A stretch of DNA of 64,000 nt. Source: Huaxiibacter chinensis. GTDB lineage: Bacteria; Pseudomonadota; Gammaproteobacteria; Enterobacterales; Enterobacteriaceae. The position numbers were made by a program, and so were the translations under genes. The notes below the pieces were generated by a model. That model saw only the letters and a program-made list of their open reading frames with translations. It was not told where the DNA came from and made no database searches. The first letter of the stretch is position 1. Every line of letters starts with the position of its first letter. The stretch covers positions 248,001 to 312,000 of the forward strand of contig NZ_JAJVHF010000003.1 in the NCBI RefSeq assembly GCF_022171985.1, in the 5' to 3' direction. Shown here piece after piece: positions 20,839 through 32,815 of the stretch.

Positions 20839-23124
20839 TTACCGCCGTATTTCTGTTGACCGCAGCGTAATCTGTACCGGTACCGATTTATACGATGGCG
20901 TGCCGCTCTCTTTATCCAGGTAGGTCAGGGGAACCAGCACGTTTGCCTCGGGGTAATAGGCGCCGACGGTGCCGGGCGCAATGTTATAGGCCACCAGGGT
21001 TATATCCTCCAGACGAAGCGTGCTTTCCGGCAAGGCCGTGGTGATATCCACGCGATCGCCATGCGCCAGTCCTCGTTGCGCCATATCATCTTCATTCATG
21101 AAAAGAATATCGCGACGGCCAAAGACACCCCGATAGCGGTCATCCAGGGCGTAAATCGTCGTGTTGTACTGGTCGTGGCTGCGCAGCGTCACCAGGCGCA
21201 GGATATCGTCCCCTTCACCTTTGATATTTTCATCCACGCCGGGAAAAACAGAAAATACGGCTTTTCCTTCAGGCGTCGGCCAGATGCGTTCCGTGGGGGG
21301 CAAAGGCATCCTGAACCCTCCGGGAATGCGTATTCTGGCGTTGTAATCGGTAAACCCCGGGATGGTTTTTTCAATCAGATCGCGGATTCGATCGTAATCA
21401 TCAACCAGATCCGCCCAGGCTATCTTCGTGTCGGGCAGGGTGGCGAGCGCCATCCCTGCCACAATCGCCGGCTCAGAGAGCAGGCCAGGGGACGCGGGCT
21501 TTAACTTACCCGAAGAGGCATGGACCATCGACATGGAATCTTCAACCGTAATTGACTGGCGTCCCGTGCGCTGCATATCCAGTTCCGTTCGTCCCAGGCA
21601 GGGGAAAATGTACGTCTCATTCCCCACCAGCAGGTGCGTGCGGTTAAGCTTGGTCGCGACGTGCACGCTCAGATCGAGCTTTTCCATCGCCGGGAAGGCC
21701 TGCTGATGGTCCGGCATGGCAACGGCAAAGTTACCGCCCAGACAAATCAGTGCCCTCGACTCGCCGGCGATCATCGCCTGCGTTGCCATCACCGCGTCGT
21801 GGCCATGACGTGACGGAGGCGTAAAACCAAAGACCTCTTCAAGGCGCGAGAGAAAAGCCGGAGAGGGTTTCTCTGTGATCCCAACCGTGCGGTTGCCCTG
21901 CACGTTGGAATGGCCGCGAAGCGGACAGATACCCGCGCCGGGCTTGCCGATATTACCGCGCAGAAGCAACAGATCGGCAATCAGCCGGACGTTCGCCGTG
22001 CCCTTGTTGTGCTGCGTGATCCCCATCCCGTACGTGATGATCGTCGCGCGGGATTTTGCGTACGCCTGCGCCACCTGTTCCAGGCTGGCGCGGGGCAATC
22101 CGGACTCCTGCTCTATAGATGTCCAGGATGTGGCGCGAATATCGTCAGCAAAATCCTCAAAATTCAGCGTATGCTGAGCGATAAACTCGCGATCCAGCGT
22201 ATTGCCGACGGCGTCTTCACGCTCCAGCAAGTGCTTTGCAATGCCTTTGAGCGCAGCCGCATCGCCGCCAGCCTTCACCTGAAAATAGGTTGAAGCGATA
22301 TCCGTTGAGCCCAGGGTCGCCATCTCCACCACGCTCTGCGGATCGGCAAACCGTTCCAGCGCTCTTTCACGCAGTGGATTGAAGACAATAATTGGCACGC
22401 CCCGGCGAGCAAGTTCATGCAGGGTGCCCATCATGCGCGGGTGGTTGGTGCCGGGATTATGCCCGATAGAAATCACCAGTTCGGTTTTATCGAAATCATC
22501 CAGCGACACGGTGCCTTTTCCGATACCGATAGAACGAGGCAGGCCCGTACTGGTGGCTTCGTGGCACATATTGGAACAGTCCGGGAAGTTATTCGTCCCA
22601 AGCTCCCGGGCAAAAAGCTGGAAAAGATACGCCGCTTCATTCGAGGCTCTGCCAGACGTGTAAAACTCCACGGCATCCGGGGGTAAATCGCGTAAAACCT
22701 CTCCGATACGGCTAAAGGCTTGCTCCCACGAAACCGGACGGAGGGTGTCCGTTTCCCGGTGATAAACCAGCGGGTGGGTGAGTCGACCATAGCCTTCCAG
22801 CTCAAAATCGCTCTTAGCGCGTAAAGCGGTGACGGTGTTTGCCGCTAAAAATTCTGGCGTGACGCGTTTGCTGGTGGCTTCCCACGTGACGGCTTTGGCC
22901 CCGTTTTCGCAAAACTGGAAGGTGGATTTATGTTCTTTATCCGGCCATGCGCAGCCCGGGCAGTCAAAGCCGTCCGGCTGATTGGTGCGCAGCAGCGTGG
23001 CGGGTGCATCAAAGGTATCCATCTGCGTGCGAACGGCAATAGCCGTGGCTTTCAGTGCGCCCCAGCCTCCGGCCGGCCCATCATAATGTCGGATTCCGGG
23101 AACTGAACGTCTTTTGCTGGCCAT
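20839..23124 (-). CDS. FdhF/YdeP-family molybdopterin oxidoreductase
   Basis: 761 residues, strongly resembling E. coli YdeP (759 aa) from PAGGWGA to the C-terminus. The N-terminus has only CPGC (Cys55, Cys58) and Cys73, so a standard 4Fe-4S cluster as in formate dehydrogenase H is doubtful. NNFPDCSNMCHE places Cys188-His189 where FdhF has Sec-His, so Cys188 is the likely Mo ligand. GHNPGTNHPRM and KGNIGKPGAG-like motifs (GNIGKPGAGICPLRGHSN) bind the pyranopterins. AGGAG 6 nt before the ATG. YdeP contributes to acid resistance in E. coli; its substrate is unknown. No fdhD-like or partner subunit gene is adjacent. In E. coli ydeP lies elsewhere. Confidence 0.88.
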   Translation of the reverse strand: MASKRRSVPGIRHYDGPAGGWGALKATAIAVRTQMDTFDAPATLLRTNQPDGFDCPGCAWPDKEHKSTFQFCENGAKAVTWEATSKRVTPEFLAANTVTALRAKSDFELEGYGRLTHPLVYHRETDTLRPVSWEQAFSRIGEVLRDLPPDAVEFYTSGRASNEAAYLFQLFARELGTNNFPDCSNMCHEATSTGLPRSIGIGKGTVSLDDFDKTELVISIGHNPGTNHPRMMGTLHELARRGVPIIVFNPLRERALERFADPQSVVEMATLGSTDIASTYFQVKAGGDAAALKGIAKHLLEREDAVGNTLDREFIAQHTLNFEDFADDIRATSWTSIEQESGLPRASLEQVAQAYAKSRATIITYGMGITQHNKGTANVRLIADLLLLRGNIGKPGAGICPLRGHSNVQGNRTVGITEKPSPAFLSRLEEVFGFTPPSRHGHDAVMATQAMIAGESRALICLGGNFAVAMPDHQQAFPAMEKLDLSVHVATKLNRTHLLVGNETYIFPCLGRTELDMQRTGRQSITVEDSMSMVHASSGKLKPASPGLLSEPAIVAGMALATLPDTKIAWADLVDDYDRIRDLIEKTIPGFTDYNARIRIPGGFRMPLPPTERIWPTPEGKAVFSVFPGVDENIKGEGDDILRLVTLRSHDQYNTTIYALDDRYRGVFGRRDILFMNEDDMAQRGLAHGDRVDITTALPESTLRLEDITLVAYNIAPGTVGAYYPEANVLVPLTYLDKESGTPSYKSVPVQITLRSTEIRR

Positions 23125-23272
23125 GGGATCTCCTGCTGTGCGGCTCTGAGTCGAGCATCATCGCGCTATGACTTAATGATAATCTAACGAGTTAATAACA
23201 ATAAATTATCATCCACAGTGTAAACCGCACATCACAGGAAATGCGTTTATCCCGGGGCAGGGCCATAAAAAA

Positions 23273-23295
23273 ACCACGCAATAGCGTGGTTTTTT
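23273..23295 (-). terminator. Terminator after ychF
   Basis: Stem ACCACGC / GCGTGGT with an AATA loop (23273-23290), A-run before and T-run after, so it works on both strands. It lies about 46 bp past the ychF stop. The remaining spacer up to the YdeP-like gene start is AT-rich and probably holds that gene's promoter. Confidence 0.85.
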
Positions 23296-23341
23296 CAGGC
23301 AGAATGAGCCAGAGAGCCGACTCATCGGGGGGGCGATGAGG

Positions 23342-24436
23342 TTAGACGTTGAACAGGAAGTTCATGACGTCGCCATCTTTAACAATGTAATCTTTACCTT
23401 CCGCACGCATCTTGCCGGCTTCTTTGGCACCTTGCTCACCTTTATAGGTGATGAAGTCTTCGAACGCGATAGTTTGCGCACGGATAAAGCCTTTTTCGAA
23501 GTCGGTATGGATTTTACCTGCCGCCTGCGGTGCGGTTGCACCCACCGGGATGGTCCATGCACGCACTTCTTTTACGCCGGCGGTGAAGTAAGTTTGCAGA
23601 TTCAGCAGTTCGTAGCCCGCGCGGATCACGCGGTTCAGGCCTGGCTCTTCAATACCCAGCTCAGCCATAAACTCTTCACGGTCAGCGTCATCCAGTTCGG
23701 CAATATCGGATTCCACGGCGGCGCACACGGCGACAACAACAGAACCTTCAGCCGCAGCGATCTCACGCACTTTGTCCAGATAAGGGTTGTTTTCGAAACC
23801 GTCTTCGTTGACGTTTGCGATGTACATGGTCGGCTTCAGGGTCAGGAAACTCAGGTATTTGATGGCGGCTTTATCTTCTTCCGTCAGGTTTTTCAGCGCG
23901 CGCAGCATGCCCGCGTTTTCAAGCTGAGGCAGGCATTTTTCCAGCGCAGCTTGTTCCGCTTTGGCGTCTTTGTCGCCGCCTTTGGCTCTTTTCTGCACGC
24001 GGTGAAGGGCGCGTTCGCAGGTATCTAAATCTGACAGCGCCAGCTCGGTATTAATCACTTCGATATCGTCAGCCGGGTCGACTTTGTTATTTACGTGGAT
24101 GATGTTGTCGTTTTCGAAACAACGCACCACGTGACCAATGGCTTCGGTCTCGCGAATGTTGGTCAGGAACTGGTTACCCAGGCCTTCACCTTTGGAGGCG
24201 CCTTTTACCAGGCCCGCAATATCAACGAATTCCATGGTGGTTGGCAGAATACGCTGAGGCTTCACGATCTCAGCCAGCTGATCCAGACGCGGATCGGGCA
24301 TCGGGACAACGCCGGTGTTTGGTTCAATGGTACAGAACGGGAAGTTAGCTGCCTCGATGCCCGCTTTGGTCAGCGCATTGAACAGGGTGGATTTGCCAAC
24401 GTTTGGCAGACCAACGATACCGCATTTAAATCCCAT
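23342..24436 (-). CDS. ychF: Redox-responsive ATPase YchF (Obg-like)
   Basis: 364-residue TRAFAC P-loop protein, E. coli YchF/OLA1 family. G1 motif GLPNVGKST (residues 9-17), G3 [10 protein letters not shown], and NVNED where GTPases have NKxD, which fits the family's preference for ATP. The C-terminal TGS domain includes [19 protein letters not shown]. It associates with ribosomes and is a negative factor in oxidative stress. It follows pth in the same direction, as in E. coli. Confidence 0.96.
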   Translation of the reverse strand: MGFKCGIVGLPNVGKSTLFNALTKAGIEAANFPFCTIEPNTGVVPMPDPRLDQLAEIVKPQRILPTTMEFVDIAGLVKGASKGEGLGNQFLTNIRETEAIGHVVRCFENDNIIHVNNKVDPADDIEVINTELALSDLDTCERALHRVQKRAKGGDKDAKAEQAALEKCLPQLENAGMLRALKNLTEEDKAAIKYLSFLTLKPTMYIANVNEDGFENNPYLDKVREIAAAEGSVVVAVCAAVESDIAELDDADREEFMAELGIEEPGLNRVIRAGYELLNLQTYFTAGVKEVRAWTIPVGATAPQAAGKIHTDFEKGFIRAQTIAFEDFITYKGEQGAKEAGKMRAEGKDYIVKDGDVMNFLFNV

Positions 24437-24561
24437 CTTTAAATCACCTTAATATCTTGATATTCAATCCGTTAGCATTAACCGATTGATGAAAAGTAAA
24501 TAACTACGCCTATTATACACGTAACCCGCGTCACGCGGGGTAAAAATGGGCGATTCGGTCC

Positions 24562-25146
24562 TTACTGCGCTTTAAAAGCGTGCAAACGATTTGTGGCTTT
24601 TGTCAGGCCATCCTTCAGCCACACTTCCGTACACCGCGCCGCTTCGTCTACCGCATCGTCTATCAATTTTTGTTCTGAGGCCGGGGGCTTGCCCAGCACA
24701 AAGCCCACAACTTTGTTTTTATCGCCCGGATGGCCAATTCCAAGGCGTAAACGGTGAAAGTTGGGGTTATTGCCCAGCTTGCTGATGATGTCTTTCAGGC
24801 CATTATGTCCCCCGTGGCCGCCGCCCAGTTTGAACTTTGCCACGCCCGGCGGCAGGTCAAGCTCATCATGCGCCACCAGAATTTCGTCAGGGTTGATACG
24901 ATAAAAGGTGGCCATGGCGGCAACGGCTTTGCCGCTTAAATTCATAAACGTGGTGGGGACCAGCAGGCGCACATCTGCCCCGGCCAGATTGATGCGCGAG
25001 GTATAACCGAAGAACTTCGGCTCTTCACGCAATGGCGTACGCAACCGCTCGGCAAGCAAATCTACATACCAGGCACCGGCGTTATGGCGTGTGGCGGCAT
25101 ACTCCGCCCCTGGGTTAGCAAGGCCGACAATCAGTTTTATCGTCAC
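24562..25146 (-). CDS. pth: Peptidyl-tRNA hydrolase
   Basis: 194-residue essential enzyme that releases tRNA from peptidyl-tRNA dropped by ribosomes. Family motifs: [17 protein letters not shown] (Asn11, His21 counting Met) and HDELDLPPG with the catalytic Asp, then [12 protein letters not shown]. The length matches E. coli. It is divergent from ychH and upstream of ychF. Confidence 0.97.
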   Translation of the reverse strand: MTIKLIVGLANPGAEYAATRHNAGAWYVDLLAERLRTPLREEPKFFGYTSRINLAGADVRLLVPTTFMNLSGKAVAAMATFYRINPDEILVAHDELDLPPGVAKFKLGGGHGGHNGLKDIISKLGNNPNFHRLRLGIGHPGDKNKVVGFVLGKPPASEQKLIDDAVDEAARCTEVWLKDGLTKATNRLHAFKAQ

Positions 25147-25315
25147 GTTTTTATTCCTGAAGGCTTAAGTCTGGCGCGTAGTTTACTGTCTGCGGCGTCG
25201 CTTGACAAAATTCTGCGCGACGAAAAGCGATATTCATATAATTACCCCTCTGAACAATTAGAATTTCAAGCAGTTCAGGCGCTTATTTGTAAACTTTTGT
25301 CTGAGAGAGAGCCAT

Positions 25316-25361
25316 TAATGTGATCATTCACGCAACTCATAAAAGACCTGGTGTCTATACT
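25316..25361 (+). promoter_or_regulatory. ychH promoter with a CRP-like site
   Basis: TATACT at 25356-25361 is a good -10. AATGTGATC (25317-25325) is a near-perfect left half of a CRP site; the right TCAC comes one base too early. The site centre is 41.5-42 bp before the predicted start (about 25368), the class II position. E. coli ychH is reported to be CRP-activated. Confidence 0.5.
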
Positions 25362-25416
25362 TTACACACAAGGATTAGGGACATTTTCCCTGCAACCCAG
25401 GTTCCGGAGGTGACAG

Positions 25417-25692
25417 ATGAAACGCAAAAACGCTTCAAGACTCGGTAACGTACTCATGGGATTGGGCCTGTTTGTGATGGTAGCAGGTGTGGGATACTCC
25501 GTTTTAAACCAGCTTCCTCAGCTTGATTTGCCACAGTATTTTGCGCATGGCGCAATACTGAGCATTTTCCTGGGTGCCGTACTCTGGCTGGCAGGTGCGC
25601 GTATCAGCGGCCACGAACAGGTGAGCGATCGGTACTGGTGGGTGCGTCATTATGATAAACGCTGCCGCCGTGACCAGCATAAACCTGGTTGA
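25417..25692 (+). CDS. ychH: Stress-associated membrane protein YchH
   Basis: 91 residues with two hydrophobic segments (VLMGLGLFVMVAGVGYSVL and HGAILSIFLGAVLWLAGA) and a basic, Trp-rich C-terminus (RYWWVRHYDKRCRRD). It matches E. coli YchH; the E. coli protein has been linked to stress and biofilm phenotypes, with no known activity. GGAGGTG 5 nt before the ATG. Single gene with its own promoter and terminator. Confidence 0.92.
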   Translation: MKRKNASRLGNVLMGLGLFVMVAGVGYSVLNQLPQLDLPQYFAHGAILSIFLGAVLWLAGARISGHEQVSDRYWWVRHYDKRCRRDQHKPG

Positions 25693-25713
25693 TACACCTA
25701 TGACGTCTTCCTG

Positions 25714-25741
25714 AACGACTCCTTGCGGAGTCGTTTTTTTT
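25714..25741 (+). terminator. Terminator after ychH
   Basis: 9-bp stem AACGACTCC / GGAGTCGTT with a TTGC loop, then eight T (25734-25741). It lies between converging ychH and dauA. Confidence 0.9.
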
Positions 25742-25751
25742 GCCTTGCAGG

Positions 25752-27434
25752 TCAGATAATGTCGGCTAATGCTGCTTCGCGATTGGGGTAGAAGGCCAGC
25801 CGTCCGGTCACCGGCTGGATACCCGCCCGGGCCATGGTGCGCAGAGGCTGGAATTCGAGATTGCTCACCCGCAGCTCACAGCCTTCCGGCAGGCGATCCA
25901 CAAACCGCTGGAAAGCATCAAGGCCGCCCGCGTCCAGCACCGGTACCGCATCCCATTTCAGCACCACGATCCGTTTTCCGTCGATACGGGACGCCAGATC
26001 GTTGAATAATCCTTCGGCAGCGGCAAAGAATAGCGGGCCAATCACCCGTAAGACCAGCACATCGTCAGGCACCTCGACGTTGACGGGGGCGAGACGGGTC
26101 ATCTGAGCGATACGACGCATAAAGAGCAGCGAGGCCAGCACAATGCCGACGCTAATGGCGATGACCATATCGAACAGCACCGTGAGTGACATACAGATCA
26201 GCATCACGATTATGTCGTCTTTAGGCGCACGACGCAGAAGATGAACAACCTTATGCGCCTCACTCATGTTCCACGCCACCATCAGCAGCAGGGCAGCCAT
26301 AGCGGAAAGCGGGAGCCAGGAGAGAAGCGGCGCCAGCGCCAGCAGGGCGAGGATCACCAGCAACGAGTGGATAACCGCAGAAACCGGAGAGGTGGCACCG
26401 GCTCGCACGTTTGCGGCAGAGCGGGCAATCGCCGCCGTAGCGGTGATGCCGCCGAAGAACGGCGCAATCAGGTTTCCCAGCCCCTGGCCGATGAGCTCGC
26501 CGTTGGCTTTGTGTTTTGTGCCGGTCATGCCATCAAGCACCACGGCGCACAGCAGGGATTCAATGGCCCCCAGCATCGCCATGGAAAAAGCTGCCGGCAG
26601 CAGGGCGCGCAGCGCGTCCCAGCTCAGGGTAAAACTCGAGCCGGGCATATTCCACGGCATAACCAGCTGCGGTAAAAGCTGCGGAATACCATTGCCCTGA
26701 GAGCCATCTGCCAGAACATAATGGAACTGCGAGCCAATCGTGGCGACCTGTCCGCCCAGTAAGTTCACTACGGCCATCACCGCGCAACCCAGCAGCAGTG
26801 CCGGCAAATGCCCCGGAAGACGTATCCCCAGGCGGGGCCAGGCAATCAGCGTGCCCAGCGTCACGATACCAATGGCGGCATCGCCCGGATTAGCCGTTGG
26901 GAGGGCTGCCACCAGTGCGCCAACTTTTTGCAGATAATGCTCAGGCACATGTGCCAGCTGCAAACCGAGGAAATCTTTTATCTGCATGGTACCGATGGTG
27001 ATGCCAATCCCGGAGGTAAAGCCAAGCGTCACGGAGAGAGGAATGTATTCAATCAGCCTGCCAAAGCGCGCCAGACCAAAAAGAATCAAAAACACCCCCG
27101 ACATCAGCGTTGCGACCAGCAGTCCTGCCAGACCAAACTGTTGCGAAACGGGATAGAGGATCACCACAAAGGCCGCGGTAGGGCCGGAAACGCTAAAGCG
27201 TGAACCCCCCGTCAGGGCAATAACGATACCCGCTACCGCCGAGGTATAAAGCCCGTACTGCGGGGCGACGCCGCTGCCAATAGCCAGCGCCATCGCCAGC
27301 GGAATGGCAATGATCCCGACGGTGATCCCGGCAATAAGATCGCGCATAAAGCGCGTTGAGGTGTACTTTTCTTTCCAGCAGGCGTCGATGAGGGCGCGAA
27401 AGGGCAAAATTTGTGAGGAGGCTATATTTTTCAC
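25752..27434 (-). CDS. dauA: C4-dicarboxylic acid transporter DauA (SLC26 family)
   Basis: About 560 residues: an SLC26/SulP membrane domain (about 1-420) with [15 protein letters not shown], then a cytoplasmic STAS domain (from about 435, with [20 protein letters not shown]). E. coli DauA (YchM) takes up succinate and other C4-dicarboxylates aerobically at acidic pH. The start is uncertain: ATG 27461 opens the frame, but GTG 27434 gives [12 protein letters not shown], which aligns with E. coli MNKIFSSHVMPF. It lies downstream of prs, separated by a terminator. Confidence 0.9.
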   Translation of the reverse strand: MKNIASSQILPFRALIDACWKEKYTSTRFMRDLIAGITVGIIAIPLAMALAIGSGVAPQYGLYTSAVAGIVIALTGGSRFSVSGPTAAFVVILYPVSQQFGLAGLLVATLMSGVFLILFGLARFGRLIEYIPLSVTLGFTSGIGITIGTMQIKDFLGLQLAHVPEHYLQKVGALVAALPTANPGDAAIGIVTLGTLIAWPRLGIRLPGHLPALLLGCAVMAVVNLLGGQVATIGSQFHYVLADGSQGNGIPQLLPQLVMPWNMPGSSFTLSWDALRALLPAAFSMAMLGAIESLLCAVVLDGMTGTKHKANGELIGQGLGNLIAPFFGGITATAAIARSAANVRAGATSPVSAVIHSLLVILALLALAPLLSWLPLSAMAALLLMVAWNMSEAHKVVHLLRRAPKDDIIVMLICMSLTVLFDMVIAISVGIVLASLLFMRRIAQMTRLAPVNVEVPDDVLVLRVIGPLFFAAAEGLFNDLASRIDGKRIVVLKWDAVPVLDAGGLDAFQRFVDRLPEGCELRVSNLEFQPLRTMARAGIQPVTGRLAFYPNREAALADII

Positions 27435-27638
27435 AATTGTCTTCATCCGTGAGCGCATCATCTGTCATATGAATGGCAGGTGAAGGAGGCATTAATCATT
27501 ACCCCGCCTGATTCCCGGTGCAGACTCGCTGGCTGCGTTGACTCATCTCAGTGAATTCAGCGCCTGAGTGAATCATTCCTTTGCGGCCGTCCTGCCACCC
27601 GAATTATTCAGGGTATCAATAAACATTAAAAACAAAAA

Positions 27639-27659
27639 AACCCGCCGCAGCGGGTTTTT
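27639..27659 (-). terminator. Terminator after prs
   Basis: Stem AACCCGC / GCGGGTT with a CGCA loop (27639-27656); the minus strand continues TTTTTTTGTTTTT. It lies 14 bp after the prs stop. The 200-bp stretch between it and dauA shows nothing else I can name. Confidence 0.85.
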
Positions 27660-27672
27660 GGGCCGTGTTCGA

Positions 27673-28689
<1,017 letters not shown>

Positions 28690-28745
28690 CTATCCAGGCG
28701 TGTATTAAAGAGCGCGATGCAACGTCTGGAACAGGGGTGACGTTG

Positions 28746-29615
28746 TCACCGAAACTCAGTCTGCGCCAGAATGGCTTGCTGTAGGGGAGAGATGTTCATC
28801 CCACGCGCTACAAAACCTTGCAACCATTCCGGGGCTTGCTCAAGCACCTGACGGGCGGCAGCTTCGGTGTCAAATTCAGCAAAGACACAGGCACCGGTGC
28901 CAGTCAGGCGCGACGGCGCGTATTCTAACAGCCAGGAAAGCGCCGCATCAACCTTACGAAAACGTTTTCTTGCGATAACCTCGCAATCGTTGCTGAATTC
29001 ACATTTTAGTAACGTCTCTATTGACCGAACGGGCGTGTCTCTCGGCAGGTCCGGATCGCTAAAGATAAGCGGGGTCGGAATGCTCACGCCAGGGTGGGCC
29101 ACCAGATACCATTTCTCTTCAGGATCAACGGGGGTAAGGATTTCGCCTACCCCTTCGGCAAAGGCCGCGTGGCCGCGCACGAACAACGGCACGTCAGCGC
29201 CCAGCGTCAAGCCGAGCTCCGCCAGTTCATCCTCCGACAACCCGCAGCCCCAGAGGTGGTTTAAAACAACCAGCACCGTCGCCGCGTTCGACGAGCCGCC
29301 ACCCAGGCCGCCGCCCATAGGTAAACGCTTGTCGATACGAATATCGGCACCGCTGCCGGCGGGCAGACGCCCGGACTCCGCCGCGCGTTTCATCAGTAAT
29401 CGTGCGGCACGGACGATGAGATTGTCGTCGTGAGAAACACCTTCAACCGGCGTTAACAGGTGAATCTGCCCATCCTGACGGGGTTCAATTGACAGGGTAT
29501 CGCCAAAATCCACAAACTGAAAAAGCGTCTGCAGAGTGTGATAACCATCGGGGCGTTGTCCGGTGATATACAAAAACAGATTCAGTTTTGCCGGAGAGGG
29601 CCAGAGGGTCATCAT
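28746..29615 (-). CDS. ispE: 4-diphosphocytidyl-2-C-methyl-D-erythritol kinase
   Basis: 289-residue GHMP kinase of the MEP isoprenoid pathway. The ATP-binding loop is [15 protein letters not shown]; the N-terminal [10 protein letters not shown] and [10 protein letters not shown] are the other GHMP motifs. Its ATG overlaps the lolB stop (ATGA, 29612-29615), so the two are translationally coupled. Six residues longer than E. coli IspE at the C-terminus. Confidence 0.96.
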   Translation of the reverse strand: MMTLWPSPAKLNLFLYITGQRPDGYHTLQTLFQFVDFGDTLSIEPRQDGQIHLLTPVEGVSHDDNLIVRAARLLMKRAAESGRLPAGSGADIRIDKRLPMGGGLGGGSSNAATVLVVLNHLWGCGLSEDELAELGLTLGADVPLFVRGHAAFAEGVGEILTPVDPEEKWYLVAHPGVSIPTPLIFSDPDLPRDTPVRSIETLLKCEFSNDCEVIARKRFRKVDAALSWLLEYAPSRLTGTGACVFAEFDTEAAARQVLEQAPEWLQGFVARGMNISPLQQAILAQTEFR

Positions 29616-30223
29616 TTAACGATCCAGTTATCCATTTTCAGTTTGATACGCTGGCTGCCCTGGGTCAGCTCCATATTGGAGGGCAGAGCAGGCTGGGTTT
29701 TGCTGTCGTAACCGCCGTACACCACTTTCCAGCTTTTACCGTTTTGCGTGTAGTTCATCTCCCTCAGACGGTACTGGTCGTCGAGGCTATAATCCGTTGC
29801 GTCTCCCGGCAGACCAAGGATCCACTGGCGCAAACTGTTCAGCGGAATAGGCATTCCGGTCAGTTTGCCGACCATCTCTTCCGCATCCGTTCCGGTATAA
29901 CGCTGACCTTTATTGTCGGTTATCTGCGCCTGACCCGGCTGGGCATTCAGCTCAAGCTCCGTGCTTCCCAGCGGGTTCAGCAGAAGCAGGCGATAGCGAT
30001 CCTGTCCGGTTTGCTGCCAGAAGAAACGGGCATACACTTTTTGGTCATCAGAGAGATAAGCAAAGGCGCCGCGCGTCTGATATTGGCTTAAACTGCGCAC
30101 GTCCTGCTGGTGTTGACGCCATTGTGGCGAGTCAGGGCTTTTACCGGGTCCTTTCGGTGGCGTGATCGAGCAGGCGGTGAGAACCAGGGCGGCCAGAGGC
30201 AGCAGGCGAATCATTCGGGTCAT
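29612..30223 (-). CDS. lolB: Outer-membrane lipoprotein receptor LolB
   Basis: 203-residue lipoprotein. Signal peptide with the lipobox VLTAC (Cys18). It accepts lipoproteins from the periplasmic carrier LolA and inserts them into the outer membrane. It matches E. coli LolB across the chain, including [26 protein letters not shown] 30232-type alternatives are absent; ATG 30223 is used, with AAGGA 12 nt upstream, and a second ATG three codons in is possible. Divergent from hemA. Confidence 0.94.
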   Translation of the reverse strand: MTRMIRLLPLAALVLTACSITPPKGPGKSPDSPQWRQHQQDVRSLSQYQTRGAFAYLSDDQKVYARFFWQQTGQDRYRLLLLNPLGSTELELNAQPGQAQITDNKGQRYTGTDAEEMVGKLTGMPIPLNSLRQWILGLPGDATDYSLDDQYRLREMNYTQNGKSWKVVYGGYDSKTQPALPSNMELTQGSQRIKLKMDNWIVK

Positions 30224-30384
30224 AATGATGACAAATCCTTGAGATACGTTGCAGTTATAACCCTTAATGCTAGCGCCGGGTGAGGGCAGCGTCTACGTTC
30301 ATATTGTCTTAAATCATCAAATTAGCGTGGAAGGCCTATTACTCCGAAAGGGGGCAGTCTCTTTTATTGATCTCGCGCATCCTG

Positions 30385-30390
30385 TATGAT
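30385..30390 (+). promoter_or_regulatory. -10 element upstream of hemA
   Basis: TATGAT, 43 bp before the hemA start, with only a weak -35 (TTTTAT 17 bp upstream). A plausible hemA promoter by position. Confidence 0.4.
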
Positions 30391-30433
30391 GCGACCTGCT
30401 AACCTTATTAACGCTGGTACTACTCCCGCTCAT

Positions 30434-31690
30434 ATGACCCTTTTAGCACTCGGTATTAACCATAAAACAGCCCCGGTTTCGCTGCGAGAACGTGTTACGT
30501 TTTCGCCGGATACGCTCGACCAGGCGCTGGATAGCTTACTTGCCCAACCCATGGTGCAAGGCGGCGTGGTGCTCTCTACGTGCAACCGTACCGAACTCTA
30601 CCTGAGCGTTGAAGAACAGGATAACCTGCATGAAGCCCTGATTCGCTGGCTGTGTGAGTATCACAACCTGAACGAAGAGGAGCTGCGTAAGAGTCTTTAC
30701 TGGCATCAGGATAACGATGCGGTAAGCCATCTTATGCGCGTGGCCAGCGGCCTGGACTCTCTCGTGCTGGGTGAACCCCAGATCCTGGGTCAGGTTAAAA
30801 AAGCGTTTGCAGATTCCCAGAAAGGGCACCTGAAGGCGAGTGAGCTGGAACGGATGTTCCAGAAATCTTTCTCTGTTGCCAAGCGAGTGCGAACGGAAAC
30901 TGACATTGGTGCCAGTGCGGTTTCCGTTGCTTTTGCCGCCTGTACGCTGGCGCGTCAGATATTTGAATCCCTCTCAACGGTCACCGTGCTGCTGGTCGGC
31001 GCGGGCGAAACCATCGAACTGGTCGCTCGTCATTTGCGCGAGCATAACGTTAAAAAGATGATTATCGCGAACCGCACCCGTGAACGCGCTCAGGCGCTGG
31101 CGGATGAAGTGGGGGCTGAAGTCATCGCGCTGAGCGACATCGACGAACGACTGCAGGAAGCCGATATTATTATCAGCTCTACCGCCAGCCCGCTGCCAAT
31201 TATTGGCAAAGGCATGGTGGAACGCGCCCTGAAATCGCGGCGAAATCAGCCTATGTTGCTGGTGGATATCGCGGTCCCCCGGGATGTCGAACCGGAAGTC
31301 AGCAAACTGGCAAACGCCTATTTGTACAGCGTTGACGATCTGCAAAGCATTATTTCGCATAACCTGGCGCAGCGGAAAGCCGCGGCCGTGCAGGCTGAAA
31401 CGATCGTTGAGCAGGAATCCAGCGAATTTATGGCCTGGCTGCGTGCGCAAAGCGCGAGCGAGACCATTCGCGAATACCGTGGTCAGGCTGAACAGGTGCG
31501 TAATGAACTGACAGCCAAAGCGATGGCCGCGCTGGAACAGGGCGGCGATCCGCAGGCGATCATGCAGGAGCTGGCCTGGAAGCTGACCAACCGGCTGATC
31601 CACGCGCCAACCAAATCACTTCAACAGGCCGCCCGTGACGGGGATGACGAACGCCTGACTCTTCTGCGAAACAGCCTCGGGCTGGAATAG
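30434..31690 (+). CDS. hemA: Glutamyl-tRNA reductase
   Basis: 418 residues, same length as E. coli HemA. It reduces glutamyl-tRNA to glutamate-1-semialdehyde, the first committed step of haem synthesis, and also feeds sirohaem needed by NasB. The active-site Cys is in [17 protein letters not shown] is bound at [16 protein letters not shown]. The frame is open from 30386, but [16 protein letters not shown] at 30434 is the conserved N-terminus, which carries the haem-feedback degradation signal in enteric bacteria. Confidence 0.97.
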   Translation: MTLLALGINHKTAPVSLRERVTFSPDTLDQALDSLLAQPMVQGGVVLSTCNRTELYLSVEEQDNLHEALIRWLCEYHNLNEEELRKSLYWHQDNDAVSHLMRVASGLDSLVLGEPQILGQVKKAFADSQKGHLKASELERMFQKSFSVAKRVRTETDIGASAVSVAFAACTLARQIFESLSTVTVLLVGAGETIELVARHLREHNVKKMIIANRTRERAQALADEVGAEVIALSDIDERLQEADIIISSTASPLPIIGKGMVERALKSRRNQPMLLVDIAVPRDVEPEVSKLANAYLYSVDDLQSIISHNLAQRKAAAVQAETIVEQESSEFMAWLRAQSASETIREYRGQAEQVRNELTAKAMAALEQGGDPQAIMQELAWKLTNRLIHAPTKSLQQAARDGDDERLTLLRNSLGLE

Positions 31691-31732
31691 CGCCACATAC
31701 CCATTTTTTATGACAAGGTGCACTTTACGCCT

Positions 31733-32815
31733 ATGAAGCCTTCTATCGTCGCTAAACTGGAAGCTCTGCACGAGCGCCATGAAGAAGTTCAGGCCCTGCT
31801 CGGCGATGCCGCGACTATTGCCGATCAGGATCGTTTTCGCGCGCTGTCGCGCGAGTATGCGCAGTTAAGCGATGTTTCGCGTTGCTTTACCGACTGGCGG
31901 CAGGTTCAGGAAGATATCGAAACGGCTCAGATGATGCTGGACGATCCTGAAATGCGCGAGATGGCGCAGGAAGAGTTACAGGACGCCAAAGCACGCGCCG
32001 AACAGATGGAGCAGCAGCTCCAGGTTCTGCTCCTGCCTAAAGATCCTGACGATGAACGCAATGCGTTCGTTGAAGTCCGCGCAGGCACCGGTGGTGATGA
32101 AGCCGCGCTTTTTGCCGGCGATCTGTTCCGCATGTACAGCCGTTACGCTGAATCACGTCGCTGGCGTGTCGAAATTCTCAGTGCCAACGAGGGTGAACAC
32201 GGTGGCTATAAAGAGGTGATTGCCAAGATCAGCGGGGAAGGCGTCTATGGCCGACTCAAGTTTGAATCCGGCGGTCATCGCGTGCAGCGTGTGCCGGCGA
32301 CGGAATCCCAGGGGCGTATTCACACCTCGGCCTGCACCGTTGCGGTGATGCCGGAACTGCCTGAAGCCGAGCTGCCTGATATTAATCCCGCCGATCTGCG
32401 TATTGATACTTTCCGATCGTCCGGCGCGGGGGGACAGCACGTTAACACCACCGACTCGGCGATTCGTATTACCCACCTGCCAACCGGTATTGTGGTGGAG
32501 TGTCAGGACGAACGTTCGCAGCACAAGAACAAAGCGAAAGCGCTGTCTGTGCTGGGGTCGCGTATTCGCGCCGCTGAAGTCGCAAAACGTCAGCAGGCAG
32601 AAGCGTCCACGCGGCGTAACCTGCTGGGCAGCGGCGATCGCAGCGATCGTAACCGCACCTATAACTTCCCGCAGGGGCGCGTGACCGACCATCGCATCAA
32701 CCTCACCGTTTACCGTCTGGATGAAACGATGGAAGGCAAACTCGATTTGCTGATTGAGCCGATTGTGCAGGAGTTCCAGGCCGATCAGCTGGCGGCGCTG
32801 GCAGATCAGGACTAA
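31733..32815 (+). CDS. prfA: Peptide chain release factor 1
   Basis: 360-residue RF1. The stop-codon recognition motif PAT occurs in [15 protein letters not shown], and the GGQ catalytic loop in [16 protein letters not shown]. It ends translation at UAA and UAG. ATG 31733 ([18 protein letters not shown]) is the conserved start, with AAGGTG upstream. It lies 42 bp after hemA, and its stop overlaps the prmC start by one base (TAATG). Confidence 0.97.
   Translation: MKPSIVAKLEALHERHEEVQALLGDAATIADQDRFRALSREYAQLSDVSRCFTDWRQVQEDIETAQMMLDDPEMREMAQEELQDAKARAEQMEQQLQVLLLPKDPDDERNAFVEVRAGTGGDEAALFAGDLFRMYSRYAESRRWRVEILSANEGEHGGYKEVIAKISGEGVYGRLKFESGGHRVQRVPATESQGRIHTSACTVAVMPELPEAELPDINPADLRIDTFRSSGAGGQHVNTTDSAIRITHLPTGIVVECQDERSQHKNKAKALSVLGSRIRAAEVAKRQQAEASTRRNLLGSGDRSDRNRTYNFPQGRVTDHRINLTVYRLDETMEGKLDLLIEPIVQEFQADQLAALADQD

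Noticed and set aside
25084..25323. 79-residue plus-strand frame overlapping the start of pth
   Set aside because: Overlaps pth antisense and the ychH promoter region; no ribosome-binding site and no similarity to a known family.
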